This document shows, piece by piece, positions 41,003-50,213 of a stretch of DNA of 64,000 nucleotides. Source of the stretch: Tomitella gaofuii (GTDB lineage Bacteria > Actinomycetota > Actinomycetes > Mycobacteriales > Mycobacteriaceae); NCBI RefSeq assembly GCF_014126825.1, contig NZ_CP059900.1, positions 2,370,954-2,434,953 of the forward strand. The letters run 5' to 3'. The translations under genes and the position numbers were made by a program. Each line of letters opens with the position of its first letter. The first letter of the stretch is position 1. Below the pieces are notes generated by a model, which saw nothing but the letters and a program-made list of their open reading frames with translations, did no database searches and was not told where the DNA came from.

Positions 41003-41022
41003 ATGCAAGCAATTACTTGCAT
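41003..41022. promoter_or_regulatory. Palindrome ATGCAAG-N6-CTTGCAT upstream of the APC permease
   Basis: Perfect 7-bp arms around CAATTA, 55 bases before the permease start. It lies in a locally AT-rich stretch of the 303-base divergent gap. It has the size of a TetR operator; the TetR protein at 42567-43208 is the nearest candidate. Confidence 0.62.
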
Positions 41023-41076
41023 TGCTATTGCGGCAGCACACGCGGCGCACGGCGCCCCGATGAAGGGATCGAATCC

Positions 41077-42588
41077 ATGTCGCAACTCAAAAAGACCATC
41101 GGCCCGATGGCCCTGGTGGCGGTCGGCGCCGCCGGGATCATCGGCTCGAGCTTCCTCTACCTGACCAGCGACTTCTTCGCCGAGTTCGGACTGGGCGGCA
41201 CCGTGTTCGGCATGATCCTGGCGACAGTGTTCGCCGGGTGCGTGGCGCTCGCCATCAGCGAGCTCACTTCGTCATTCCCCCGGGCGGGCGGCGAGCTGGT
41301 CTTCAGCTACGTCGCGTTCAACCGCGGCACCGGGTTCATCGTCGGCTGGCTGCTCATCGGCATCTTCACCGGCATCGTCGCCTTCTACGTGACGGCCGCC
41401 GGATTCCTGGTGAGCACCGTGGCGCCGGGCATGAACTCGATACCGCTCTACAGCATCGGCGGCAAGACCGTGTTCCTGCCGGTGCTGGCGCTGGGCATCG
41501 TGCTCATGCTGTTCATGCTGGCGATCAACTGGTTCGGCGCCAGCCTGAGCTTCCGCCTGCAGCTGGTGCTGTTCCTCGCCATGGTCGTCATCGGCATCGT
41601 CGTCGTGGCCGTGGGCTTCGGAGCCGGATCCATCGACAACTTCTGGCCCATGTTCGACGCGTCCCTCGCCGACGGTTCTTCCCCGCTGTCGCAATCGGTG
41701 AGCTTCATCCTGCCGGCGCTCGGGTTCCTCACCGGGTTCAGCATCGTCGCCGTCATGGCCGAGGAGGCGGCGGTCCCGGCGGGGCGCATCGGCAAGATCG
41801 TGGTCGTCGCCGTGATGATCGCCGGCGCCTTCTACACCGTCATCTTCGCCGCGACCGGCTTCGTCCTGCCCTGGCAGGAGACGGCGGGGCTCGACAGCGG
41901 CACCATCGACGCATTCAAGGTGGCAGGGTTCCCCGTGATCTCCTGGGCGGCGTTCAGCATCGGCGTCATCGGCATCCTCACCACATTCATCGCCGTCTTC
42001 TCGTCCGTGTCGCGCCTGATCTTCTCGCTCGCCCGCGTGGGACTGCTGCCGCGGATCCTCTCGCGCGTCGACGAGAAGACGGGCGCCCCGCGGCCCGCAC
42101 TGATCTTCACCGCGCTGGTGGGCCTGGGGCTCGGGTGGATCGGGCCTGGCGGACTCGTCTGGTTCCTCGACATCGGCGGCGTCAACGTGTCGCTGGTGTG
42201 GATCTTCACCGTCGGCGCCTTCTATCGCATGCGGTACAAGTACCCCCACCTGGAGCGTCCGTACCGGGTGCGGTTCGTGTGGGTCCCGGCCATCGGGGCG
42301 ATCGTCGGCGCGGCGCTCATCGTCGTCAGCCTGATCCCCGGCACCGGAATGGAGCTGCGCTGGCCCGCCGAATACATCATGCTCGTCGCCTGGTGGGCGC
42401 TCGGCGCCGTGCTCTGGTTCGCCGCGCCGCGACGGCAGACCCCGGAGGAGAGCCTGCGCGGGCTGCTCGGCGACCACCACGACCTGCTGGCCGCCGCCGG
42501 GCGCGACCGTGCCCCGGTGCCGGCCGTTTCCGACGATTCCGGCCCCGACGCGGGGAACCGGCGCGATCAGCTGGTGGGCGAATCGTGA
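41077..42588 (+). CDS. APC-superfamily amino acid/amine/organic-acid permease
   Basis: A 503-aa integral membrane protein with about 12 hydrophobic segments; ATG 41077 follows TGAAGGGATCG. The first helix has the APC signature AVGAAGIIGSSFL, and helix 6 region LGFLTGFSIVAVMAEEAAVP carries the conserved acidic pair. It imports amino acids, amines or related solutes by proton or sodium symport. Its 3' end overlaps the convergent TetR gene by 22 bases. Divergence from the ligase/hydratase operon suggests it supplies the acid or amine degraded there. Confidence 0.88.
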   Translation: MSQLKKTIGPMALVAVGAAGIIGSSFLYLTSDFFAEFGLGGTVFGMILATVFAGCVALAISELTSSFPRAGGELVFSYVAFNRGTGFIVGWLLIGIFTGIVAFYVTAAGFLVSTVAPGMNSIPLYSIGGKTVFLPVLALGIVLMLFMLAINWFGASLSFRLQLVLFLAMVVIGIVVVAVGFGAGSIDNFWPMFDASLADGSSPLSQSVSFILPALGFLTGFSIVAVMAEEAAVPAGRIGKIVVVAVMIAGAFYTVIFAATGFVLPWQETAGLDSGTIDAFKVAGFPVISWAAFSIGVIGILTTFIAVFSSVSRLIFSLARVGLLPRILSRVDEKTGAPRPALIFTALVGLGLGWIGPGGLVWFLDIGGVNVSLVWIFTVGAFYRMRYKYPHLERPYRVRFVWVPAIGAIVGAALIVVSLIPGTGMELRWPAEYIMLVAWWALGAVLWFAAPRRQTPEESLRGLLGDHHDLLAAAGRDRAPVPAVSDDSGPDAGNRRDQLVGES

Positions 42589-43208
42589 AGATACGGTTCC
42601 AGATACCGCACGACGAGCAGCTTGAGCTCGTCGAGCATGCCGGAATCCGGCGGCTCGGCGGCGAAGGCGGCGTCGACGATCTCGGTGATGGTGCGCACCA
42701 CCACCGAACCGATCAGCCGGGCGCGTTCCTCGGTGAGCGCGGGATTGTGGGCACGCAGACCGCCGATGATCTTCTCGGTGGCGGACGCCGTCGACTCCTG
42801 GTCGATATGCCGCAGCTCCGTATCGCCCATGACGGCCTTGCGGATCGCCACTGCGGCACGCGTCTCCACGCGGAAGCGGGCGAGGCGGTCGATCACCTCC
42901 GCGAACCACTCGCGCCAGTCGGCGCCGGCCAGGTTCGGTGCCACCGCGGAGACGTAGGCGGCGCGCTCGTCCTCGAACCGCTGCGCCAGCTGCGCGACGA
43001 TCGCCGTCTTGTCCGGGAAGTACGCGTAGAGGGTGGACACGTTCACCCCTGCCGCCTTCGCCACCGCATTGGTGTTGACGGCGTCCATGCCTCCCGCAAC
43101 GAGGAGATCCGCGGTCGCATCCAGGATCGACGCCACGGTGCGCTTGGCGCGCTTCTGCGTGGGCACCCGCACCGGGGGCCGCTGCGCGGTGCCGGCCTCG
43201 CTGGTCAT
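42567..43208 (-). CDS. TetR-family transcriptional regulator
   Basis: 213 aa; ATG 43208 has a GGAGGGAGCGGC leader, a better start than upstream 43256. The HTH is SILDATADLLVAGGMDAVNT...AAGVNVSTLYAYFPDKTAIV (residues ~26-72), with the TLYAYF recognition helix. The ligand domain is helical with no recognised subtype. It is divergent from the CoA-transferase operon (80-base gap) and convergent with the permease, so it may regulate both sides. Confidence 0.88.
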   Translation of the reverse strand: MTSEAGTAQRPPVRVPTQKRAKRTVASILDATADLLVAGGMDAVNTNAVAKAAGVNVSTLYAYFPDKTAIVAQLAQRFEDERAAYVSAVAPNLAGADWREWFAEVIDRLARFRVETRAAVAIRKAVMGDTELRHIDQESTASATEKIIGGLRAHNPALTEERARLIGSVVVRTITEIVDAAFAAEPPDSGMLDELKLLVVRYLEPYLHDSPTS

Positions 43209-43288
43209 GCCGCTCCCTCCGCGCGTCCGTCCGTTCCGGGCCCAGCGTATCCACACGGATCGCCCGCGCGCACGGAAGGCGCGCGGCC

Positions 43289-44566
43289 ATGACGGGCGCG
43301 CTCGCCGGACTCGTCGTCGTGGACCTGTCCCAATACATCGCGGGCCCGTACGCGACGATGCTCATGGCGGACGCCGGCGCCACCGTCATCAAGGTGGAGC
43401 CGCCCCGCGGCGACGCCACCCGCATGCTGGAGCCGCAGGTGCCGCGGGCGGACGGCGACGGCACCGTGAGCGCGTTCTACCTGCGGATGAACCGCGGCAA
43501 GCGCAGCGTCGCCCTCGACCTCAAGACGGACGACGGCCGGGACGCGCTCGCCGGACTGCTCGCCCGCGCCGACGTGCTGGTGGAGAACTACCGGGCCGGG
43601 GTGCTCGACGGGCTCGGCTTCGGCGCGGAGGAGCTCCGGGCGCTCAACCCGCGGTTGGTGTACTGCTCGGTGAGCGGCTTCGGCCACACGCCGTCGCCGC
43701 AGCGGGACCGCCCGTCCTACAACACCGTCGCCGAGTACGAGACGGGCGTGTGGCATCCCGGCGGCCCCGGCGGCCTGCCCGGACCGGTGGGCCCGCCCGT
43801 CGGCGACATGGTGCCCGCCCTGCACGCCCTCGCAGGCCTGCTCATGGCGCTGTACCGCAGGTCGGTCACCGGCGAGGGCGCGCACGTGGACATCGCCATG
43901 CACGATTCGATGCTCTCCCTCAACGAGCTGCGCAGCAGCACCGCGGTGTTCACCGGCTCCGACCGGCACCCCGACGGCCGCGAATACTTCTGCCCCTACG
44001 GGGTGTTTGCGGTGCGTGACGGGCACATCAGCCTGGACGTGACCACCGACCGGCAATGGCGCGGCTTCTGCGCGGCGATCGGGCACCCCGGGCTCGCCGA
44101 TCGAGACGGCATGGACACCGGCCCGCGCCGCGCCGCCCAGTATGACGAGCACATCCGCGGGCCGCTGGAACACTGGCTCGCGGAGCGCACCCGCGACGAG
44201 GCGGCCGCGCGGTTCATCGCGCACGGGGTCCCCGTCGCCGTGCTGCGCACGTCCCGCGAGGCGCTGTTGTCCGCGCAGGCGGCCGCGCGCGGCATGCGCC
44301 TCAGCGTCGGCGAGGGCCCGGCCGTCGGGGGCTGCGAGGCCCCCGGGGACGGCGTCACCGTCACCGTCCCCGGATCACCGGTGCGCATCGGCGCGCTGCG
44401 GGCGCCCGCGGCCGATGCCCCGACCGCCCCGACTGGCTGCGGCACGGCCCCGCCGCTCGGCGCGGACGCCCGCACGGTCCTTACCCGCTACGCCGGCCTC
44501 GACCCCGACGCCGTCGACCGACTCTGCGCCGCCGGCGCAGCCGAAGGAGCACAGCAATGCCGTTGA
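43289..44566 (+). CDS. Class III CoA transferase (CaiB/BaiF family)
   Basis: 425 aa. The family start LAGLVVVDLSQYIAGPYATMLMADAGATVIKVE, the MNRGKRSVALDLK block and the catalytic-aspartate segment VGDMVPALHAL (Asp that forms the acyl anhydride) are all present. It transfers CoA between carboxylic acids. First gene of a tight operon with two hot-dog hydratases and a ligase; the next start lies 10 bases inside its 3' end. Likely provides the CoA ester of a carboxylic acid for hydration. Cytosolic. Confidence 0.92.
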   Translation: MTGALAGLVVVDLSQYIAGPYATMLMADAGATVIKVEPPRGDATRMLEPQVPRADGDGTVSAFYLRMNRGKRSVALDLKTDDGRDALAGLLARADVLVENYRAGVLDGLGFGAEELRALNPRLVYCSVSGFGHTPSPQRDRPSYNTVAEYETGVWHPGGPGGLPGPVGPPVGDMVPALHALAGLLMALYRRSVTGEGAHVDIAMHDSMLSLNELRSSTAVFTGSDRHPDGREYFCPYGVFAVRDGHISLDVTTDRQWRGFCAAIGHPGLADRDGMDTGPRRAAQYDEHIRGPLEHWLAERTRDEAAARFIAHGVPVAVLRTSREALLSAQAAARGMRLSVGEGPAVGGCEAPGDGVTVTVPGSPVRIGALRAPAADAPTAPTGCGTAPPLGADARTVLTRYAGLDPDAVDRLCAAGAAEGAQQCR

Positions 44567-45477
44567 CCAGCGAGATGGCGGGCCTGCGCGGGCCCGCTGC
44601 CACCGACACCGTGGAGGACCGGTGGGTGATGAACTACGCCGCCTCGACAGGCGACACCAACCCGGTGTACTTCGACAACCGCGGCGCCGCAGCGCTTCCC
44701 GCGCATCCCGCCTACCTGTCGCACCTCGAGTGGGATGCCATCGCCCTGCTGCACGAGAAGCACCTGGGCGCACTCACCCCCGAGGAGCGGGTGCGCGGCG
44801 TGCACTCGTTCAACGCCACCCGCCTGCACCGGGCGGTGCGCGCCGGCGACACGCTCTCGTCGTCGGCGCAGGTGGTGGGCGTGGAGAAGCGGCGGGCCGG
44901 CGGGCGCATGACGCTGCGCATCGACACAGTCGACGCCGCCGGCGCCCCGGTCGCCACCTCGCACACCACCACCGTGTTCCTCGGCGTCGACGCGCAGGGC
45001 GAGACCGCTTCCGCGCCGACGGCGCTCGACACCGGCGGTTCCGCCGCTGCGCCGGCCGCGCCCGTGCGCACCGAAGACATCACCATCGGGCCGCTCGCGC
45101 CCTACGTGTTCTCGGAGTGCGCGCGCGACTACGGCGTCATCCACACCGACATCCGCGTGGCCACCGAGGCCGGGTTCCCGGGCCTGATCCTGCACGGCAC
45201 CGGCACCATCGCGTACGCGCTGTCCGCGCTGACCAACGGCGAGGCGGGCGGCGACCCCACGCGCGTGCACGGGTTCCAGGCCCGGCTCACCGGAATGGTG
45301 CTGTGCCCATCGGTGATGACGCTGCGCGTGTTCGGCACGCAGGACGACGCCCCGCACGCCGATGCGGATTCTCCCGCCGCTTGCGATTCTCCCCGCACCA
45401 TCCGCTTCGACGTGCTCGCCGACACCGGCGAGCGGGCGATATCCGACGGGGTCCTGCTGCTGGGGGCAGGGCGATGA
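44557..45477 (+). CDS. Double hot-dog MaoC/FAS1-like dehydratase
   Basis: 306 aa; ATG 44557 follows AAGGAG. Two hot-dog repeats. The N-terminal one resembles the FAS1-type dehydratase N-domain (MNYAASTGDTNPVYFD). The C-terminal one carries the hydratase signature YGVIHTDIRVATEAGFPGLILHG with the His and the GLILHG turn. An Ala/Pro linker joins them near residues 150-170. It probably hydrates an enoyl-CoA or mesaconyl/itaconyl-type CoA ester. Its stop overlaps the next start (ATGA). Confidence 0.85.
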   Translation: MPLTSEMAGLRGPAATDTVEDRWVMNYAASTGDTNPVYFDNRGAAALPAHPAYLSHLEWDAIALLHEKHLGALTPEERVRGVHSFNATRLHRAVRAGDTLSSSAQVVGVEKRRAGGRMTLRIDTVDAAGAPVATSHTTTVFLGVDAQGETASAPTALDTGGSAAAPAAPVRTEDITIGPLAPYVFSECARDYGVIHTDIRVATEAGFPGLILHGTGTIAYALSALTNGEAGGDPTRVHGFQARLTGMVLCPSVMTLRVFGTQDDAPHADADSPAACDSPRTIRFDVLADTGERAISDGVLLLGAGR

Positions 45478-45938
45478 ACGCGGCCGGCGCCGGGCCGGTC
45501 CCCGGAACCGAGTACTTCGTCAGCGACTGGTTCACGCTCGACCGCGAGCACCTGGAGCAGTTCGCCTGGTCCACCTACCTCGATCCCGCGCACGTGGACC
45601 TGACCGTGAGCCGCAACAACCCGCTGGGCGCCGACCTGGTGGACGGGTTCTGGCAGCTCAGCGCGCTGCTGTACTTCCACTTCAAGTACGGCGTCCGCGG
45701 CGACGACGGCGAGTACGGCTTCAACTACGGGCTCGACCGCGTGCGCTTCCCCGCCCCGCTGACGCTGGGCCGGCGCATCCGCGTGCGCGCCGTCGTCGTC
45801 GACACCGCAAAGCGCCCCGACGGACTGCTCGTCACCACCCGCAACACCATGGAGATCGAAGGACAGGAGCGGCCGTGCATGGTCGCCGACCTGCTCCTGC
45901 TGCGCGTCTCCCCCGACACCGACGGAGAGGCCTCATGA
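45474..45938 (+). CDS. Single-domain MaoC-like hot-dog protein
   Basis: 154 aa. ATG 45474 overlaps the preceding stop and its own stop overlaps the next start. It has the hot-dog sequence DLTVSRNNPLGADLVDGFWQLSALLYFHF and then FNYGLDRVRFPAPLTLGRRIRVRA, as in MaoC-like acyl-CoA dehydratases of ~150 aa. The catalytic Asp/His pair is partly altered (N-N-P-L in place of the usual D-x-N-P-x-H), so it may work only with its larger neighbour as a heteromer, as known for split MaoC pairs in mycobacterial steroid degradation. Confidence 0.78.
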   Translation: MNAAGAGPVPGTEYFVSDWFTLDREHLEQFAWSTYLDPAHVDLTVSRNNPLGADLVDGFWQLSALLYFHFKYGVRGDDGEYGFNYGLDRVRFPAPLTLGRRIRVRAVVVDTAKRPDGLLVTTRNTMEIEGQERPCMVADLLLLRVSPDTDGEAS

Positions 45939-47551
45939 GCGTTCAGCGCTGCGGCACGGTTCCGCATTTCGACACCATCCCCGAGTATCTGCGCCACTGG
46001 GCCGCCGCCACGCCCGACGCGCCGGCCGTGGTGCACGACGGCACCGTCGCCACCTACGCCGAGCTCGCCCGCAGCGTCGACGACGTGGCCCGCGCGCTCC
46101 TCGCGGCGGGTGTGCGCACCGGCGACAGGGTGGCCGTACTCTCGCACCCCACGCCGCACTACTGGCTCACTTTCCTCGGATCGCTGTCCATCGGCGCGGT
46201 GTGGCTGGGGCTCAACCCCAAGTACCGGCTGCCCGAGCTGCAGTACAACGTGGGCGACAGCCGCCCGACGCTGCTGTTCGGCATCGACGCGTCCGGGAGT
46301 ACCGACCACCTGCCGGTGCTCCTCGCTCTCGCGGACGAGGCCGGGGTCGGCCGCCCGGTGATCCTCGGCGACGCGGCCCACGACGGCACCACCGCGTGGG
46401 CCGACTTCCTCGCGGCCGGCGCGGACGTCACGGACGGGGAACTCGCCGCCGCGCGGGGCGCCGTCACCGCGGACTCCCCCGGGCTCATCGTCTACACCTC
46501 CGGCAGCACCGGCCGGCCCAAGGGCGCGGTGCTGGGGCAGGGAGGGTTGGCCCGCAGCTTCGAGATCCAGGCGCTGCGCGCGCCCGTCGCCCCGATGCGG
46601 GTGGTGGCGAACCTGCCGATCAACCACATCGGCGGCGTCGGCGACCTGTGCTGCACGCCGCTCGTGCAGGGCGGCACCATCGTCTTCCAGGAGCAGTTCG
46701 ATGCGGGCGCCATGCTCGCGGCGGTGGAGGACCACGGCGTCAACGCGTTCCTGCAGGTGCCCACCACACTCAAGCTCCTCACCGAGCACCCCGCCTTCGC
46801 CACCACGGATCTCTCGGGCCTCAAGTACGTCAGCTGGGGCGGCGGGCCGCTGTCCCTCGCGGTCGTGCGCCGCTTCCGGGAGCTCGGCGTGCACCTGGGC
46901 ACCACCTACGGGATGACGGAGATCACCGGGTCCGTCTCCTACACCGCACCGGACGCCGGCGACGAGGAGCTCGCCGGCACGGTGGGCAAGCCCGTCGACG
47001 AGATCGACTTCCTGCTCGCCGACGCGCAGGGCCGCCCCGTGCCCGCGGGCGAGACCGGCGAGGTCCTGGTCCGCCATCCCGGGCTGCTGCTCGAGTACTT
47101 CGGCAATCCCGCGGCCACCGCCGAGGCCTTCACCGCGGACGGCTACTTCCGCACCGGCGACGTCGGATACCTGCGGCCCGACGGCAACCTGTGCCTGGTG
47201 GCCCGCACCAAGGAGATCTTCAAATCCGGCGGGTACAACACCTACCCGCGCGAGATCGAGCTGGTCCTCGAGGAACATCCCGCCGTGCGCCTGGCCGCCG
47301 TGGTGCCCGCGGCGCACCCGACGTTCCAGGAGGTGGGCGTCGCCTACCTCGAGACGGTGGACGCCGACGGGCACGGGACGCCCGTGGACCCAGACGAGCT
47401 CACCGACTGGTGCCGAGCGCGGCTGGCCAACTACAAGGTGCCCAAGCGGATCATCGCCGTGGACGCGCTGCCGCTGCTGCCGGTGGGCAAGGTCGACAAG
47501 ATGGCGCTGCGCCGGCGGGCCGCCGAGGAGGTGGCGCCGCAGTTCGCATGA
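45935..47551 (+). CDS. AMP-dependent acyl-CoA ligase
   Basis: 538 aa. ATG 45935 overlaps the previous stop. Motifs: VYTSGSTGRPKGAVL, TTYGMTEITG, FRTGDVGYLRPDG, TKEIFKSGGYNTYPREIE and the terminal lysine region LLPVGKVDKMALRR. Fourth and last gene of the CoA-transferase operon and presumably the entry enzyme or an alternative to the CoA transferase. It ends 8 bases from the convergent amidase stop. Confidence 0.9.
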   Translation: MSVQRCGTVPHFDTIPEYLRHWAAATPDAPAVVHDGTVATYAELARSVDDVARALLAAGVRTGDRVAVLSHPTPHYWLTFLGSLSIGAVWLGLNPKYRLPELQYNVGDSRPTLLFGIDASGSTDHLPVLLALADEAGVGRPVILGDAAHDGTTAWADFLAAGADVTDGELAAARGAVTADSPGLIVYTSGSTGRPKGAVLGQGGLARSFEIQALRAPVAPMRVVANLPINHIGGVGDLCCTPLVQGGTIVFQEQFDAGAMLAAVEDHGVNAFLQVPTTLKLLTEHPAFATTDLSGLKYVSWGGGPLSLAVVRRFRELGVHLGTTYGMTEITGSVSYTAPDAGDEELAGTVGKPVDEIDFLLADAQGRPVPAGETGEVLVRHPGLLLEYFGNPAATAEAFTADGYFRTGDVGYLRPDGNLCLVARTKEIFKSGGYNTYPREIELVLEEHPAVRLAAVVPAAHPTFQEVGVAYLETVDADGHGTPVDPDELTDWCRARLANYKVPKRIIAVDALPLLPVGKVDKMALRRRAAEEVAPQFA

Positions 47552-47559
47552 GTCCCCGG

Positions 47560-48996
47560 CTATCCCCGCCCCGCCGGCCCGTCCTGGATCCGCGCAAACG
47601 GCCGCGCCTCCTCCACCGCGTAGGCGATCTCGAGAAGCCGCGTCTCCGATCCCAGCGGGCCGGCGATCTGGATGCCGATCGGCGTGCCCTGCGAGCTGAT
47701 CGCAAACGGCAGCGAGACGGCCGGATCCCCGGTGGCGTTCTGCAGGGGCGTGAACCCCACCCAGGCCAGCAGCCGCTCCATCGCGGTCTCGAACGGCAGT
47801 GTGGGGTCGATGTGCCCGATCCGCGGAGTCAGATGGCTCACCGTCGGCGTGAGCACCAGGTCGTAGTCGGCGTAGAGCTCCCGCGAGCGGCGGGCGGAGG
47901 CGCGTAGCCGGGCGATCGCCGCGGGCAGCCGGTGGGCGTGGCGCAACGTGTATCCGGCGAACCCGCGGGTGAGCGACTCGGTGCGGCGCCAGTCGAACGA
48001 CCGGTCGAAGGTGCTCTTACCGGTGGCGTTCATGTAGAGGAACAGCAGCCCGTAGTAGGTCTTGAAGTCCTCTTCGAAGCTCGCCGGCACCGGCGCCGCG
48101 ATCTCCTCGACGCGGTGCCCCATCGACTCGAGCAGCCGCGCCGCCTCCCGCACCGAGGCGGCCGTCTCGACGTCGGTGGGCGTGAACGGCGACTCGACCA
48201 CCATCGCGACACGCAGCCGCATCTCGCCGGCGCGACTCACGTCGCCCACCGGCGGCAGGCTGTGCACGGGATGCAGGCGCTCGACCTCCCGCAGGTAGGC
48301 GGCGGAGTCGCGCACCGTGCGGGTGAGCACCCCGTCGGCCACCACCCTGACGGGCATGCGGCCGAACAGCGCGTCCTGCGGCACGCGCCCGCGGCTCGGC
48401 TTGAGCCCGACCAGCCCGCACGCGGCGGCGGGGATGCGGATCGACCCGCCGCCGTCGTTGCCGTGCGCGAAAGGCACCACGCCCGCCGCCACCAGCGCCG
48501 CCGACCCGGCCGACGACGCACCCGAGGAATAGTCGGTGCACCAGGGATTGCGCACGATCCTGCCCGGCGATTCGGCGCTGGCGGAGATCCCGAACTCGGA
48601 CAGCTGTGTCTTGCCCAGACACACCGGCCCGAGCCGGCGGAACGACGCGGCGAACTCCCCGTCCGCCGACGCCGGCTGTGCGCGGAACGCCGACGAACCC
48701 TCCTGCGTGGGCAGGCCCACCACGTCCACGTTGTCCTTGATGAACGTCGGCACGCCCGAAAAGAACCCGCCCGCAGGCGATGACGCGGCCCGCCGGGCAC
48801 GGTCGAAGTCGGCGCAGGCGATCGCACCCAGCGCCGGGTCGACGGACTCCGCCCGGCGGATCGCCGCCTCCACCGCCTCGGCCGCCGACGCCCGCCCGCC
48901 GCGGATCGCCTCGGCCACGCCGGTGGCATCGAGCTCCCCCAGCGCATCGTCGGCGAATGCATGGACGCGGTGGACGGGTGTCTGGGTATCGGTCAT
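47560..48996 (-). CDS. Amidase-signature family hydrolase
   Basis: 478 aa. The Ser-cisSer-Lys triad is visible: Lys87 in [12 protein letters not shown], the cis-Ser in [11 protein letters not shown] (residues 157-167) and the nucleophile Ser185 in [16 protein letters not shown]. It hydrolyses an amide or aryl-acyl amide. Cytosolic, no signal peptide. It is a single gene facing the CoA-transferase operon, with no partner for glutaminyl-tRNA transamidation, so a catabolic amidase is more likely than GatA. Confidence 0.9.
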   Translation of the reverse strand: MTDTQTPVHRVHAFADDALGELDATGVAEAIRGGRASAAEAVEAAIRRAESVDPALGAIACADFDRARRAASSPAGGFFSGVPTFIKDNVDVVGLPTQEGSSAFRAQPASADGEFAASFRRLGPVCLGKTQLSEFGISASAESPGRIVRNPWCTDYSSGASSAGSAALVAAGVVPFAHGNDGGGSIRIPAAACGLVGLKPSRGRVPQDALFGRMPVRVVADGVLTRTVRDSAAYLREVERLHPVHSLPPVGDVSRAGEMRLRVAMVVESPFTPTDVETAASVREAARLLESMGHRVEEIAAPVPASFEEDFKTYYGLLFLYMNATGKSTFDRSFDWRRTESLTRGFAGYTLRHAHRLPAAIARLRASARRSRELYADYDLVLTPTVSHLTPRIGHIDPTLPFETAMERLLAWVGFTPLQNATGDPAVSLPFAISSQGTPIGIQIAGPLGSETRLLEIAYAVEEARPFARIQDGPAGRG

Positions 48997-49091
48997 GACG
49001 TCACGTTAGCGGAGACCAGGCGGCAGTGGACGCCCTACGCGCGGCGGCCGCCTGGCGAGGTCTGCGCCCCGGTCGACGGCCGGCGCCGGGG

Positions 49092-49122
49092 TTGACCTTC
49101 GAGCCGGTCGAAGCCTGACAAT
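49092..49122 (+). promoter_or_regulatory. MerR-type promoter with 19-bp spacer and central dyad
   Basis: -35 TTGACC (49092-49097) and -10 GACAAT (49117-49122) are 19 bp apart, the overlong spacing typical of MerR-controlled promoters. Between them lies the perfect dyad CTTCGA-GCCGG-TCGAAG (49097-49113). The predicted start of transcription is at the GTG at 49129, so the MerR mRNA appears leaderless. Confidence 0.8.
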
Positions 49123-49128
49123 GCTCGG

Positions 49129-50184
49129 GTGGATGAACGGGAGTTGATGCCGATCGGCGCGTTCGCGGAACTCGCAGGGCTGACCGCGAGCGCGTTGCGC
49201 TTCTACGACGATGCCGGCGTACTCGGTCCCGAGCGGGTCGACCCGCTGACGGGATACCGGTTCTACCACCGGTCGCAGCTGGCGCGGGCCACGCATCTGC
49301 GCCTGTTGCGCGAGATCCGGATGCCGCTGCGCACGATCGGGCGGCTGTTCGCCGGCAGTACCGCGGAGGCCGCGCGGCTCATCGACGAGCAGGCGGCCGC
49401 GGTCGCCGCGGAGGCCGCCGGGATCCAGCGGGCCGCGGCGACGCTCAAGGCCTCGCTCGGCCAGGCCTCCCGCATCACCCTGTGCGCACTTCCCGGCCCC
49501 GTTTTCGCGGCCGCCGTCGATCAGGTCCTGGCCACCACCATCGACGACCCCGCACACCCGGTGCTGGCCGGGGTACGCCTGGAAGCACGCCACGATGCCG
49601 TCTCGCTGACCGCGACCGACCGCTTCCGCCTCACCACGCGGACTCTCGTGCCCGGCGGGCCGTCGACCGCGTCGTGGGCGGGGACCCTGGCCGGAGACGA
49701 CCTCCGGGCCGCCGCATCGCGGCTCCGGCGCAGCCCCATCGTGACGATGGAGGCCGGCGAGCGGACCCTGAGCCTGCGCACGTCCGACCACGCCACGGCC
49801 GACTGCCGCCTGCTCACCGGGGAGTTTCCCGACCACAGACTCATGGTGGCGGCCCTGCCCCCGGTGACGCATCGCGTCACAACCGAGACGCGGCAGATAC
49901 ATGCCGCGCTGGCACAGGCACCGGAGCGGATCGGGCTCCGCTTGGTGGACGGCACCCCGAGCCTGCTGCTGCCCGGTGCCGTCCTGCCGCTCGACGCCAC
50001 CGCGACGGGCCCCGATCTCACGGTGTGGTTCGAGCTGACCACGCTGTACCCCGCGGTGAGCTGCGCACTCGGCGCCGACCTGATGCTCGACCTCCGCGGA
50101 GCCGACCAGCCGACCACCATCCGCTCGGCGGACGACGGCGATCTCACCGCTGTCGTCATGCCCTGCCGACCGAGCCCCACCTGA
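49129..50184 (+). CDS. MerR-family regulator fused to a DNA polymerase III beta-clamp-like domain
   Basis: 351 aa from GTG 49129, which is where the mRNA should begin. Residues 6-75 are a MerR winged HTH (LMPIGAFAELAGLTASALRFYDDAGVLGP, then YRFYHRSQLARATHLRLLRE). A helical linker (~75-112) carries the usual MerR dimer coil. From about residue 118 the protein resembles the sliding clamp: TLAGDDLRAAASRLR, GEFPDHRLM and the end TIRSADDGDLTAVVMPCRP. About 230 residues cover roughly two clamp folds, too short for a true DnaN. It is probably a ligand- or protein-sensing regulator that activates its own promoter. The unusual fusion recurs in some actinobacteria. Confidence 0.82.
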   Translation: MDERELMPIGAFAELAGLTASALRFYDDAGVLGPERVDPLTGYRFYHRSQLARATHLRLLREIRMPLRTIGRLFAGSTAEAARLIDEQAAAVAAEAAGIQRAAATLKASLGQASRITLCALPGPVFAAAVDQVLATTIDDPAHPVLAGVRLEARHDAVSLTATDRFRLTTRTLVPGGPSTASWAGTLAGDDLRAAASRLRRSPIVTMEAGERTLSLRTSDHATADCRLLTGEFPDHRLMVAALPPVTHRVTTETRQIHAALAQAPERIGLRLVDGTPSLLLPGAVLPLDATATGPDLTVWFELTTLYPAVSCALGADLMLDLRGADQPTTIRSADDGDLTAVVMPCRPSPT

Positions 50185-50213
50185 CCGACGACTACAAGGA
50201 CCAGACGCCTCTC

